Translations under genes and position numbers: made by a program
Source: JABDDM01 sp038240295
GTDB lineage: Bacteria > Bacteroidota > Ignavibacteria > Palsa-1295
Assembly: GCA_038240295.1 (NCBI GenBank)
Contig: JBBSDW010000016.1
Coordinates: 1 to 33,077 of the forward strand
Direction: 5' to 3'
DNA: 33,077 nt
The notes under the pieces: generated by a model
The model's input: only the letters and a program-made list of their open reading frames with translations
What the model was told of the DNA's origin: nothing
The model's database searches: none
Shown here: in pieces, positions 23,500 through 30,861 of the stretch
Layout of the letters: each line of letters starts with the position of its first letter
Numbering within the stretch: position 1 is the first letter of the stretch

Positions 23500-25380
23500 C
23501 TAAGCTTTGGGCAGTTGATCAGCGCCTGGCGGTCGGCCCATGAGTCCGCGCAGCCAGCCGATCGGGGTGAGCGAAATGCTTTGTCCTATAACGGAGGCCT
23601 CATTCAGGCGGCTATCGTGCGAATGAAGAATATCCGAGCGAGTGAGGATGCCGACTACTTTTAGCGGGTTTCCGCGAAGGACCACCGGCAGCCTGCCAAC
23701 CCGTTCCTGCACCATCATGTCGGCGGCCTCGCGTAATGAGTTATCGGCATAGACCACGGCCGCAGGGCGGCTGATAAGGCTTGCGATCGATGCATCGGGC
23801 GCCCGATCGGCATCGAAGAGGTCGCGCCGCGAGATGACCCCAACAAGATAGTCCTCGTTATCTACAATCGGGAATCCCTGATGGCTGCTTCCGGTCGCAT
23901 GCGTTGCGATCCATGAGCGAACATCGCCCAGGCTTCGATTTGCATTCAGGGTAATGACTTCTTTTGTGGCTGTCCGCTCGACGATCATGCGCTGCAGATG
24001 GTCGGCAGCATAATCAGAGGGGACGCGTAATCCTCGACGGGCGATCTTCTCGGTCATGATCGTCTGCTCCATGAACATGCTCGAAATGAGATAGGCGCTC
24101 GCGCAGCCTCCGAGGAGCGGCAACAAACCGGAAGATTGCAATGTCGTTTCAAATGCAAAGACAACCGAGGCAAGCAGCGCACGCGATGCTCCGGCGAAGA
24201 GCGCGGCCATTCCAACAAGCGCCGCAACCCGCACATCAAGATGCAGATTCGGAAAAAGCATAAGTGCAACTGCGCCCAGGACTGCTCCGATCGCGCCGCC
24301 GATCGTGAACAATGGAGCGAGTGTCCCGCCGGAGGTTCCGCTTCCGAGCGCGATCGACCAGCTTAAAAATTTGAAGACCGCAAGAAGCACGAGCGCTTTG
24401 ATCGCCATGCCACCCGAGAGCGTACGTCCGATGTTGTCGTATCCGACGCCGAGCGTATGCGGGAAAAAATAACCGATCACCCCGACAAAAAGTCCGCCGA
24501 TCGCCGGATACCACACCCAGTCGATCTTGATATGCTCGAAGAGATCTTCGATCCAATAAGCAGCTTTGGTGATTGCGATGCTGACAAAACCAATGATGAT
24601 CCCGATGACGATATAGCTTGCGAGCGCGCCTTCGGTCGGGATGCCAAGATCGGGCATGCGAAAGACAGGCTCCATTCCGACGAATGCAATACGAACGGCC
24701 ATCGCAGTAACGCTTGCGAGTGCCACCGGTATGAACGACCGCGAGCGAAATTCGAAGAGCAGCAATTCGATCGCAAGCAGCACAGCCGAGACCGGACTGC
24801 CAAAGATCGCAGCCATTCCCGCAGCAGCGCCGGCGGCGAGAAGGGTTTTGCGTTCGTCCGCAGTTGTTTTGAGCAATTGACCGACGAGCGAGCCAAGTGC
24901 GCCGCCGGTTGCGATGATCGGGCCCTCGGCACCGAACGGTCCGCCGGTGCCGATCGCGATTGCAGCCGAGATCGGTTTGAGAAGAATAATTCGCGGAGGG
25001 ATACGGCTTTCGTTCAGGAGTACGTTCTCCATCGTCTCGGGTATTCCATGACCGCGAATCGCAGCCGAACCATATTTTGCGATGACGCCGACGATGAGTC
25101 CGCCGATGATCGGTATCACGATCACCCAAAGGCCCATTGAATTATCTGCCGGTGAAGAGAAGTTGGTCGAGAATCGGCTGAAGAATGCGAGGTTGGTAAT
25201 GAAGCCAATGAGGGCGACCACGATCTGCGCAACAAATCCGGCCATGACACCGACGATCATCGCGAGCGCAGTAATAAACAGTATGCGGCGATCGCCGAGT
25301 AATTTGCGAACGGGATAACGAACGTCAGGGTACGCGCTCGCAGACTTACTATTTGTTTCGTTTTTGTGGTCGACGCTCAT
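23500..25380 (-). CDS. ClC-family chloride channel/transporter with CBS domains
   Basis: A 626-residue ClC protein. The ion-binding loops are recognisable: GHGIPE at 110-115 (usual GSGIP, Ser replaced by His), GTGGPFGAEGP at 144-154 keeping the gating glutamate, and GSGTSGGTLAPLF near 345. The membrane part ends near 440. Two CBS domains follow, about 470-530 and 535-592 (GVISRRDLFD and GILTRSDILH), which usually bind adenine nucleotides. Whether it is a channel or a Cl/H antiporter cannot be settled from what I see. It overlaps the marR gene upstream by 4 bases (ATGA), so both are one operon under the regulator's control. Confidence 0.93.
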   Translation of the reverse strand: MSVDHKNETNSKSASAYPDVRYPVRKLLGDRRILFITALAMIVGVMAGFVAQIVVALIGFITNLAFFSRFSTNFSSPADNSMGLWVIVIPIIGGLIVGVIAKYGSAAIRGHGIPETMENVLLNESRIPPRIILLKPISAAIAIGTGGPFGAEGPIIATGGALGSLVGQLLKTTADERKTLLAAGAAAGMAAIFGSPVSAVLLAIELLLFEFRSRSFIPVALASVTAMAVRIAFVGMEPVFRMPDLGIPTEGALASYIVIGIIIGFVSIAITKAAYWIEDLFEHIKIDWVWYPAIGGLFVGVIGYFFPHTLGVGYDNIGRTLSGGMAIKALVLLAVFKFLSWSIALGSGTSGGTLAPLFTIGGAIGAVLGAVALMLFPNLHLDVRVAALVGMAALFAGASRALLASVVFAFETTLQSSGLLPLLGGCASAYLISSMFMEQTIMTEKIARRGLRVPSDYAADHLQRMIVERTATKEVITLNANRSLGDVRSWIATHATGSSHQGFPIVDNEDYLVGVISRRDLFDADRAPDASIASLISRPAAVVYADNSLREAADMMVQERVGRLPVVLRGNPLKVVGILTRSDILHSHDSRLNEASVIGQSISLTPIGWLRGLMGRPPGADQLPKA

Positions 25381-25880
25381 TGACTTGGTTTTGTTGATAT
25401 GGGTTTCTTTTTCGTCCCGCTCTTTTCAAAAAAGAGTTGCGGCTTCTCTTCGCTCATACCCGACTCTTCGATCAGTTTGCTTAGTGTCACCGAAAGCTGA
25501 CGGCGCTCCTCGGAAGTCATGTTGTTCAATCCTTCGAACAGCATATCCTGAGCGGTTTTTGGAGCCTGTGCGAGTTTCTTTCTGCCTTTTGCAGTCAGCG
25601 ACAGAACAAGCTGGCGTGCATCGCTGCCAGATTTCGACCGGCTTACGAGCTTCTCCTCCACCAGTCTTGCAACCACAACCGACACCGAGCTTTGATGCGT
25701 ATGCGTTCGGCTTGCAAGCTCGTTTAACGACAAACTCTCGACAGTGGCAAGCTGCGCGAGCACAAAAAGCTGCGCACACGATAACCCCGCCACCTTCTCC
25801 GCCTGCCGCGAAGAGACCCTAAGCGCCTGCACGATCGTGCGGAGGCCGTTAATAATATCTCCAGTGTCCGATGATGCCAT
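25377..25880 (-). CDS. MarR-family transcriptional regulator
   Basis: A 167-residue winged-helix regulator. The recognition region is SLNELASRTHTHQSSVSVVVARLVEEKLVSRSKSGSDARQLVLSLTAKG, typical of MarR. Members bind as dimers and release DNA on binding a small molecule. The C-terminal tail (KPQLFFEKSGTKKK) is basic and extends past the usual domain. It overlaps the ClC channel gene by 4 bases, so it probably controls the channel. A perfect palindrome 12 bases upstream of the ATG is the probable operator. The ligand is unknown. Confidence 0.92.
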   Translation of the reverse strand: MASSDTGDIINGLRTIVQALRVSSRQAEKVAGLSCAQLFVLAQLATVESLSLNELASRTHTHQSSVSVVVARLVEEKLVSRSKSGSDARQLVLSLTAKGRKKLAQAPKTAQDMLFEGLNNMTSEERRQLSVTLSKLIEESGMSEEKPQLFFEKSGTKKKPISTKPSQ

Positions 25881-25891
25881 GATTGGTAAAC

Positions 25892-25909
25892 TATATGGGA
25901 GCCCATATA
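25892..25909 (-). promoter_or_regulatory. Palindromic MarR operator
   Basis: A perfect 18-base palindrome, arms TATATGGG and CCCATATA with a 2-base centre, lies 12 bases before the marR ATG. MarR proteins typically bind palindromes of about this length overlapping their own promoter. Autoregulation is inferred; the site could also bind another dimeric regulator. Confidence 0.7.
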
Positions 25910-26071
25910 ACTGATGTTGGGGTGGATTGATTCTCTTACCTGATAGGAGACAGGAGATAGGGAACGGGGAACAGGGAAAAGGTGGGATCGGGGAATGGGG
26001 GGAACAGAAATGAAGCGCAAGACTACGGAGTTATATTGAGGGTCATGACTCGCGACACCTGACACCCGACA

Positions 26072-26117
26072 CCAGAAACCAATGAAACTAACAACCAGAA
26101 ACCAATGAAACTAACAA
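26072..26117 (+). repeat. 23-bp tandem duplication over a start codon
   Basis: Two perfect copies of a 23-base unit (26072-26094 and 26095-26117), each containing ATGAAACTAACAA. The second ATG (26,105) starts the phosphodiesterase-family gene. The first (26,082) opens an 8-codon frame whose TGA overlaps that start (ATGA), because 23 is not a multiple of 3. Confidence 0.9.
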
Positions 26118-26833
26118 CCTGGAACTGTCAGGGAGCTTTTCGAAAAAAGGCTCACCGTCTTACCCAAGAAGGATCGGATGTGCTCCTCATTCAGGAATGC
26201 TCGCCGTTCGCGAAACTGGATGAGATCTCGCCCGATTATCCACTCGCAAACGCACGCTGGTTTGGCGACTCGCCCATCAAAGGTTTAGCGGTGTTTGTTA
26301 GAGAGCCGTTTCGCCTACGGGTCCACCCGGATTTTGATCCACTCATCAAAGGAATTGTACCGCTGATCATCTCGAACGCAGAAGAAGGACCCGCGAGCGA
26401 CATCACCCTTTTCGCAGTCTGGACAGGCATCGGCCCAACCAAATGTGAGACCTACATCGGTCAGGTCTGGATTGCGCTTGAACGCTATCGATCGATCTTA
26501 GAAAGCACTGACCGCATCATCCTCGCCGGAGATTTCAACAGCAATGCGATCTTCGACAAAACCAATAAAGGCCGCAGCCACACGGACGTGGTCAAACGCC
26601 TCGCTGATCACAACATCCAAAGCATCTATCACACAATGACCGGCGAAGTGCACGGCAAGGAATCCCAGCCAACGTTTCACCTGCAGAAGAAGACAACTAA
26701 ACCTTTCCACATCGACTACATCTTCGCATCCCAGCTGCTCCTAAACACCCATTCGAACTTCACGCTCGCGAGTCACGCCAACTGGCTCGACTGCAGCGAT
26801 CATTTGCCGATGGGGGTAGAGCTGCGTGGTTAG
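26105..26833 (+). CDS. Endonuclease/exonuclease/phosphatase family protein
   Basis: A 242-residue enzyme of the EEP superfamily (DNase I/exonuclease III/phosphatase fold). Visible catalytic motifs are N7 in WNCQG, E31 in LLIQEC, the GDFNSN block near 141, HIDYIFASQ near 203 and S231-D-H233 in CSDHLPM. These support an active metal-dependent phosphodiesterase, but the substrate (DNA, RNA or small phosphoesters) is not predictable. No signal peptide. It stands alone on the plus strand between gene-poor stretches. Its start codon lies in a tandem duplication, and a near-identical 19-base word lies in opposite orientations on either side (25959-25977 and 27479-27497), which may point to past mobility. 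Confidence 0.85.
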   Translation: MKLTTWNCQGAFRKKAHRLTQEGSDVLLIQECSPFAKLDEISPDYPLANARWFGDSPIKGLAVFVREPFRLRVHPDFDPLIKGIVPLIISNAEEGPASDITLFAVWTGIGPTKCETYIGQVWIALERYRSILESTDRIILAGDFNSNAIFDKTNKGRSHTDVVKRLADHNIQSIYHTMTGEVHGKESQPTFHLQKKTTKPFHIDYIFASQLLLNTHSNFTLASHANWLDCSDHLPMGVELRG

Positions 26834-27512
26834 ACAGTTTGCGACCCAACAACGACAAGATGGCTCTAAAGCTGGTCAATGCGAGAGTGACAACGGAGTA
26901 AAGTAATGCAGGGTGCATGTAAGACTCCCCAAAAGTGCGAGCCGGTTCGAATGAAATGAGCAGCAATTACTTGCCTCGATCGATTGCACCAAGGGCAGGA
27001 TGTCGCCGTTCCTTTGGACTGCTGTCCGAGTTCCAAAATGTGAGATGTCAGAGTGTAAACGATTTCTATCGGTCGTTCTTTGAATTCAATGTCGCTGAAC
27101 ACTCCAAGTGACGGAGTGCTGTGACGGAACAATTGGATTATTGGACCGATCCGAATTATTCACCTTGAATTCAAACGATTCGCGCTCCGCGCTATAGCCA
27201 CGCAGCTCAGTTACTAAAGACTCAATCTCCCAGCCTTGCATATCTCAGCGACAATAAATAACAAGTGGTTGATTCTCTGATATGCGCTCTGATGAACTGC
27301 CGTATGGGCTCTGAAATGCTTGAATTAGTCATTATCCTAACCGACTACACAAATTTTGCACCGCTACTTACGGTTTGTTGGGTCGAACCCAATATTGCTG
27401 AGCTTCGACGAAATCTTTCAAAAAGCGGGAGTTAGCTCCAACCCTACCACAATCGCCCCATCCCCGAGCGGACCCTGGTCCCTGTTCGCCGTTCCCTGTC
27501 CCCTTGAACCCC
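26834..27512. other. Gene-free region of 680 bases
   Basis: No supported gene. Short open frames on both strands have no domain, and no tRNA-like fold is convincing. Two copies of the palindrome TTGAATTCAA lie at 27080-27089 and 27165-27174. A small stem CACTCC/GGAGTG is at 27100-27118. Position 27479-27497 matches 25959-25977 in inverted orientation at 18 of 19 bases. Probably a decayed or inserted non-coding stretch. Confidence 0.5.
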
Positions 27513-28307
27513 TCACCTGCCCTCGAACTTAGGCTTCCGCTTCTCTACGAACGATCTGTGAAATTCCTTGTGATCTGCGGATTGGAGCATAAGTGCCTGG
27601 GCGGTGGCTTCCTGTTCGATCGCGCTGATGAGGTCCATGCCCCATTCGTTGTTGATCAGGCGTTTGGTGAGGCCGAGTGCCATTGAGGCGCTCTCGCTCA
27701 GACGTTTGGCGAGGGCCATTGTTTCCGTTTCTAACGAGGCGAGCGAGACGACTTTATTTGCGAGCCCGACCCGGTAAGCATCAGCACTCGAAATGGAATC
27801 GCCGAGCATGAGCATTTCGGTTGCTCGGGCGAGCCCGACGACTTTCGGGAGCAAGTAAACCGCTCCCATGTCGGCAGCCGTGAGGCCAACTTTTTGAAAC
27901 AGAAACGCGATCTTTGCTTCCTCGGCGAATATCCTGAAATCGCTTGCAAGCGCGATGACGGCTCCGGCGCCAGCGGCAATGCCGTTGATCGAAGCAATGA
28001 TGGGCTTTTCGAGCATGCGCATGTTCATGACGAGTTCGCCAGTCATCCGGGTAAATTCGATCAGTCCGCGCACATCACGTTTGAGCAGTTCGCCGATGAT
28101 CTCGTGCACATCTCCGCCGGAGCAAAAGCCCTTGCCATTGCCTTCGATCACGACTACCTTGACGGGATCGTCAAAGCGCAGCGAGTACATGAGATCGGTC
28201 AGATCGCGATAGATCTTGAGCGTAAGCGAGTTCAGCGTATCAGGCCGTGCGAACTTGATGTGCGCGATGCCATCCTGGACCGTGTAGTTGAAAGAATCTG
28301 TATTCAT
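27513..28307 (-). CDS. Enoyl-CoA hydratase/isomerase family protein
   Basis: A 264-residue crotonase-fold enzyme. The oxyanion-hole blocks are GKGFCSGGDVHE and NGIAAGAGAVIALASDFRI. The position of the second catalytic acid reads LTAADMGAVYLLPKVVG, with Asp where classical hydratases have Glu. That pattern is common in isomerase-type or ring-type members, so a plain hydratase assignment is uncertain. Acyl-CoA is the expected substrate. It follows the alpha/beta hydrolase gene by 23 bases and is probably co-transcribed. Full length; ATG start. Confidence 0.88.
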   Translation of the reverse strand: MNTDSFNYTVQDGIAHIKFARPDTLNSLTLKIYRDLTDLMYSLRFDDPVKVVVIEGNGKGFCSGGDVHEIIGELLKRDVRGLIEFTRMTGELVMNMRMLEKPIIASINGIAAGAGAVIALASDFRIFAEEAKIAFLFQKVGLTAADMGAVYLLPKVVGLARATEMLMLGDSISSADAYRVGLANKVVSLASLETETMALAKRLSESASMALGLTKRLINNEWGMDLISAIEQEATAQALMLQSADHKEFHRSFVEKRKPKFEGR

Positions 28308-28330
28308 GCGAAGTGCGTATTACTTATTGC

Positions 28331-29131
28331 TCAGTGTCGATCGAAAAATTCGATGGCGCGCCGAGCGACCATCTCCGGGAAAAACTCCATGACGATATGT
28401 TTGGTGTTCGGAAACACCAAAAGCTCCGAGTTCGGTATTGTCTCTTTCATGGCGATCGCGATATCGACGGTAAAAAAATCGTCGCGGTCGCCAGAAATGA
28501 TAAGCGTCGGTGCTTCGATCTCTTTGAGCGTTTCGAGCGGAACATTGATGTCGCACTCGGGAAGCCTGAAATCGTAGAACGTCTGCGCCAAAAAGCGCCA
28601 ATATCCCGGCCCAAGAACCTCGTTAGCGGCTTTATAGTAATCGACGAGCCGCTCGGAGAGCTTATCTGGCGACTTATAGAACCTTCGTGCCTCGAGTGGC
28701 ACGCGGTATGTAGCAGAGTCGATTACCATCGAAGTGACTATTTTTGGAGCATACCGCGCAACGCGTAACATCGTCATGCCACCAGAACTGGTCGCTAGGA
28801 AGCGTGAAGGGCCAATGCCCAACTCTGCAACCAGGCCGATGATGTCGCGGGAGCTTTGCTCGTGCGACCATGTTTCAGAGGGGTTATTCGACCGGCCGTG
28901 GCCGCGAAGATCGACGAGATAGCATGTAAAGCGCTCGACGAGAATGGGCAGGAGTGGATAGAATCGTGAGCGAGCATTCGAGCTGAAGTTGTGGAGACAA
29001 ATAAGAGGGTCTCCACTCCCGTGCTTCTCGAAATAGAGATCGACATCACCCACGCGCTGGGTAGTGCCAATCCAATTCCGGTCTTGGTGAAGTTCTGAGT
29101 GTTCGGTCAAGGTAAAAATGCGGTGATCCAA
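28331..29131 (-). CDS. Alpha/beta-fold hydrolase
   Basis: A 266-residue alpha/beta hydrolase. The fold is clear from LICLHNFSSNARSRF (oxyanion loop), YLVDLRGHGRS, the nucleophile elbow ATSSGGM with Ser115, the acid in ISGDRDDFF, and His in NTKHIVM. The first Gly of the usual G-x-S-x-G is Ala. Substrate unknown; the downstream crotonase gene suggests a thioester or ring-cleavage step (inference). The start is TTG at 29,131, the only plausible one before the domain. It is divergent from the metallo-beta-lactamase-fold gene, with about 60 bases between the two likely starts. Confidence 0.85.
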   Translation of the reverse strand: MDHRIFTLTEHSELHQDRNWIGTTQRVGDVDLYFEKHGSGDPLICLHNFSSNARSRFYPLLPILVERFTCYLVDLRGHGRSNNPSETWSHEQSSRDIIGLVAELGIGPSRFLATSSGGMTMLRVARYAPKIVTSMVIDSATYRVPLEARRFYKSPDKLSERLVDYYKAANEVLGPGYWRFLAQTFYDFRLPECDINVPLETLKEIEAPTLIISGDRDDFFTVDIAIAMKETIPNSELLVFPNTKHIVMEFFPEMVARRAIEFFDRH

Positions 29132-29192
29132 AAGGCAAAATTACAAGGATCATTTGGGGATTAAATGGAATGGCAGGGGCAACGCTACGATC

Positions 29193-30206
29193 ATGCTAAC
29201 GAAAACAAAGTCACCGGCTTCCAATGAAGCCACGCTTAGTACTAAGCTTGACACACCGACCAAGCTGCGCAAAGGTGTTCGCCCAGAGGGTAATAAAGAT
29301 TTTCCGGTCATTAATTATTTTATCGGCACGCAGGCTCCGGAAAAAGCGCCACAAAAGCCTGACTGGCGTAGCTGGAAGAATGATGAATTCACTGCAGCCT
29401 GGATAGGGCATTCGACTGTGCTCATCAATTTTTTCGGGACATGGATCCTCACCGATCCCGTCTTCAGCGAGCGTTGCGGGCCGAAGCCGCTTGGACTGTT
29501 GACATTTGGTCCGAGGCGCTTGGTCGAGCCGGCGCTTAAGATAAACGACATGCCGAGGATCGACTTACTCTTGATATCCCATGCGCATCTCGACCACACC
29601 GATATGCCTTCGCTAAAAAAATTCACAAATGCGAAGCATGTAGTAGTTGCGCAAAACACTGGGGATATTTATACCAGCCTGAGATTCGAGGATCTACAGG
29701 AGCTCGATTGGGAAGACGATGCAACGTATCAGGATCTGGACGACCTTCGCGTCGAAGCGATCGAGGTAAAACATTTCGGCTGGCGTTTCCCGTGGGAGCC
29801 GTGCCGCGGGCGCAACGAAAAGAACGGTCGAAGTTTCAATGCCTATCTCGTAGAGAAACGCGACGCAGCGGGAAAAATGCGGCGCTTCGTTTTCGGCGGT
29901 GATACGGCCTATACAAAAAGTTTTGCGAAGATCGGCGAGCGGATGCGCCTCTTCGATGAAAAGATCGATCTGGCGATCATGCCGATCGGCACCTACAATC
30001 CATGGATCGGCGGCCATTGCAATCCCGAGCAATCGTGGCAGATGACGAATGAAATGAACGCGGAAGCAATTCTGCCGATACACTGGAACACCTTCACGCA
30101 ATCATCCGAACCACGCTTCGAACCGATCGAATGGCTCCAGAACTCCGCGGACGATCCGGCCAGAATTGCGTTGAAAGAAATAGGCGCAACCTGGAATAAA
30201 GCCTAG
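29193..30206 (+). CDS. Metallo-beta-lactamase-fold hydrolase (UlaG/NAPE-PLD-like)
   Basis: A 337-residue metal-dependent hydrolase. Metal-ligand motifs are SHAHLDHTD (H-x-H-x-D-H), the FGGDTAYT aspartate, and LPIHWNTF near the C-terminus. WIGHSTVLI and the TDPVFSERCGP block are typical of the UlaG/NAPE-PLD-like branch (phospholipase D-like or lactonase-type enzymes), so a phospholipid or lactone substrate is possible but unproven. The ATG at 29,193 is preferred; a TTG 13 codons upstream would add a short polar stretch. No signal peptide is visible. Neighbours do not clarify its role. Confidence 0.87.
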   Translation: MLTKTKSPASNEATLSTKLDTPTKLRKGVRPEGNKDFPVINYFIGTQAPEKAPQKPDWRSWKNDEFTAAWIGHSTVLINFFGTWILTDPVFSERCGPKPLGLLTFGPRRLVEPALKINDMPRIDLLLISHAHLDHTDMPSLKKFTNAKHVVVAQNTGDIYTSLRFEDLQELDWEDDATYQDLDDLRVEAIEVKHFGWRFPWEPCRGRNEKNGRSFNAYLVEKRDAAGKMRRFVFGGDTAYTKSFAKIGERMRLFDEKIDLAIMPIGTYNPWIGGHCNPEQSWQMTNEMNAEAILPIHWNTFTQSSEPRFEPIEWLQNSADDPARIALKEIGATWNKA

Positions 30207-30274
30207 TGAGTCCTCGACTGTGAAGTGAGTCGGACGGAGTAGACTCCAACCCGCACGTCACACGAATGGGCACT

Positions 30275-30624
30275 TCACCGAAGCCGGGCGGCTTTCCAAC
30301 AGAAGATATATCTATCGTCAACGACTGTTACTAAGCCATCTTGCACCATAAATCCACCTAAAATGACGTCATCGGCTTGAGGAATCTGTCGATAAAGATT
30401 CGAGCCGGAAACGATCGCCCCCGACGTCATGTCAACGCCGAACATCCAATCATCGTCGGAAAGGATATACATGATCCCGTTCTCGTAGGAAGGCGTATAC
30501 GGTCCCATGAAAGCGCCAGAGTCGAGTCTATCGGAGTAGGGCCAGCAGGCTCGGCCGGAGTTTTGCACCCGTTAGCAATAATAAGCATTGCCGCTATGAT
30601 AGCCAATCGAGAAAGGAAGCTCAT
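30275..30624 (-). pseudogene. Frameshifted lipoprotein with a beta-propeller-like fragment
   Basis: Two overlapping minus-strand frames together make one protein. The first begins at ATG 30,622-30,624 with a lipoprotein signal (SFLSRLAIIAAMLIIANGC, Cys20), then CKTPAEPAGPTPIDST. The second, shifted by one base, continues from about 30,515 with GAFMGPYTPSYENGIMYILS, then DDDWMFGVDMTSGAIV and a C-terminus DDRYIFCWKAARLR. That part resembles one or two blades of a PQQ/WD-like propeller. Neither frame makes sense alone: the first loses its character after the junction, and the second lacks a signal. It is a frameshifted gene or a sequencing error, and already short. Function unknown. Confidence 0.65.
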
Positions 30625-30861
30625 TCGAAAAGTTCAAAGTGATCAACGTTCCTCACGGCACTCTGTGTAGGTGGCTGTTGATGTCAAAGCAAGAGCATCA
30701 TGGTCTGATACGTTCCGGTGGTTGTAAGCCAAAGTGTTGCAGACACCATCTTTTGGCGGGTCTCTCAGACAGTGGCATTTGTTAACAAAGCTGAAAGGGT
30801 GAGCGCCACCGCTCCGTATCTTTGCATCACACCCGGCATCACTTACGTCATACCGATTTTT

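Noticed and set aside
24236..25140. Two long open frames (297 and 227 codons) over the ClC gene
   Set aside because: Their Arg/Ser/Asp-rich composition is that of out-of-frame reading of the channel gene; no motif.
26930..26960. tRNA-like word GGTTCGAAT
   Set aside because: No acceptor or anticodon stem can be built around it.
26866..27132. 88-codon minus-strand frame with a CPWC motif
   Set aside because: The CxxC pair is isolated, with no thioredoxin context and no start signal; it lies in gene-free DNA.
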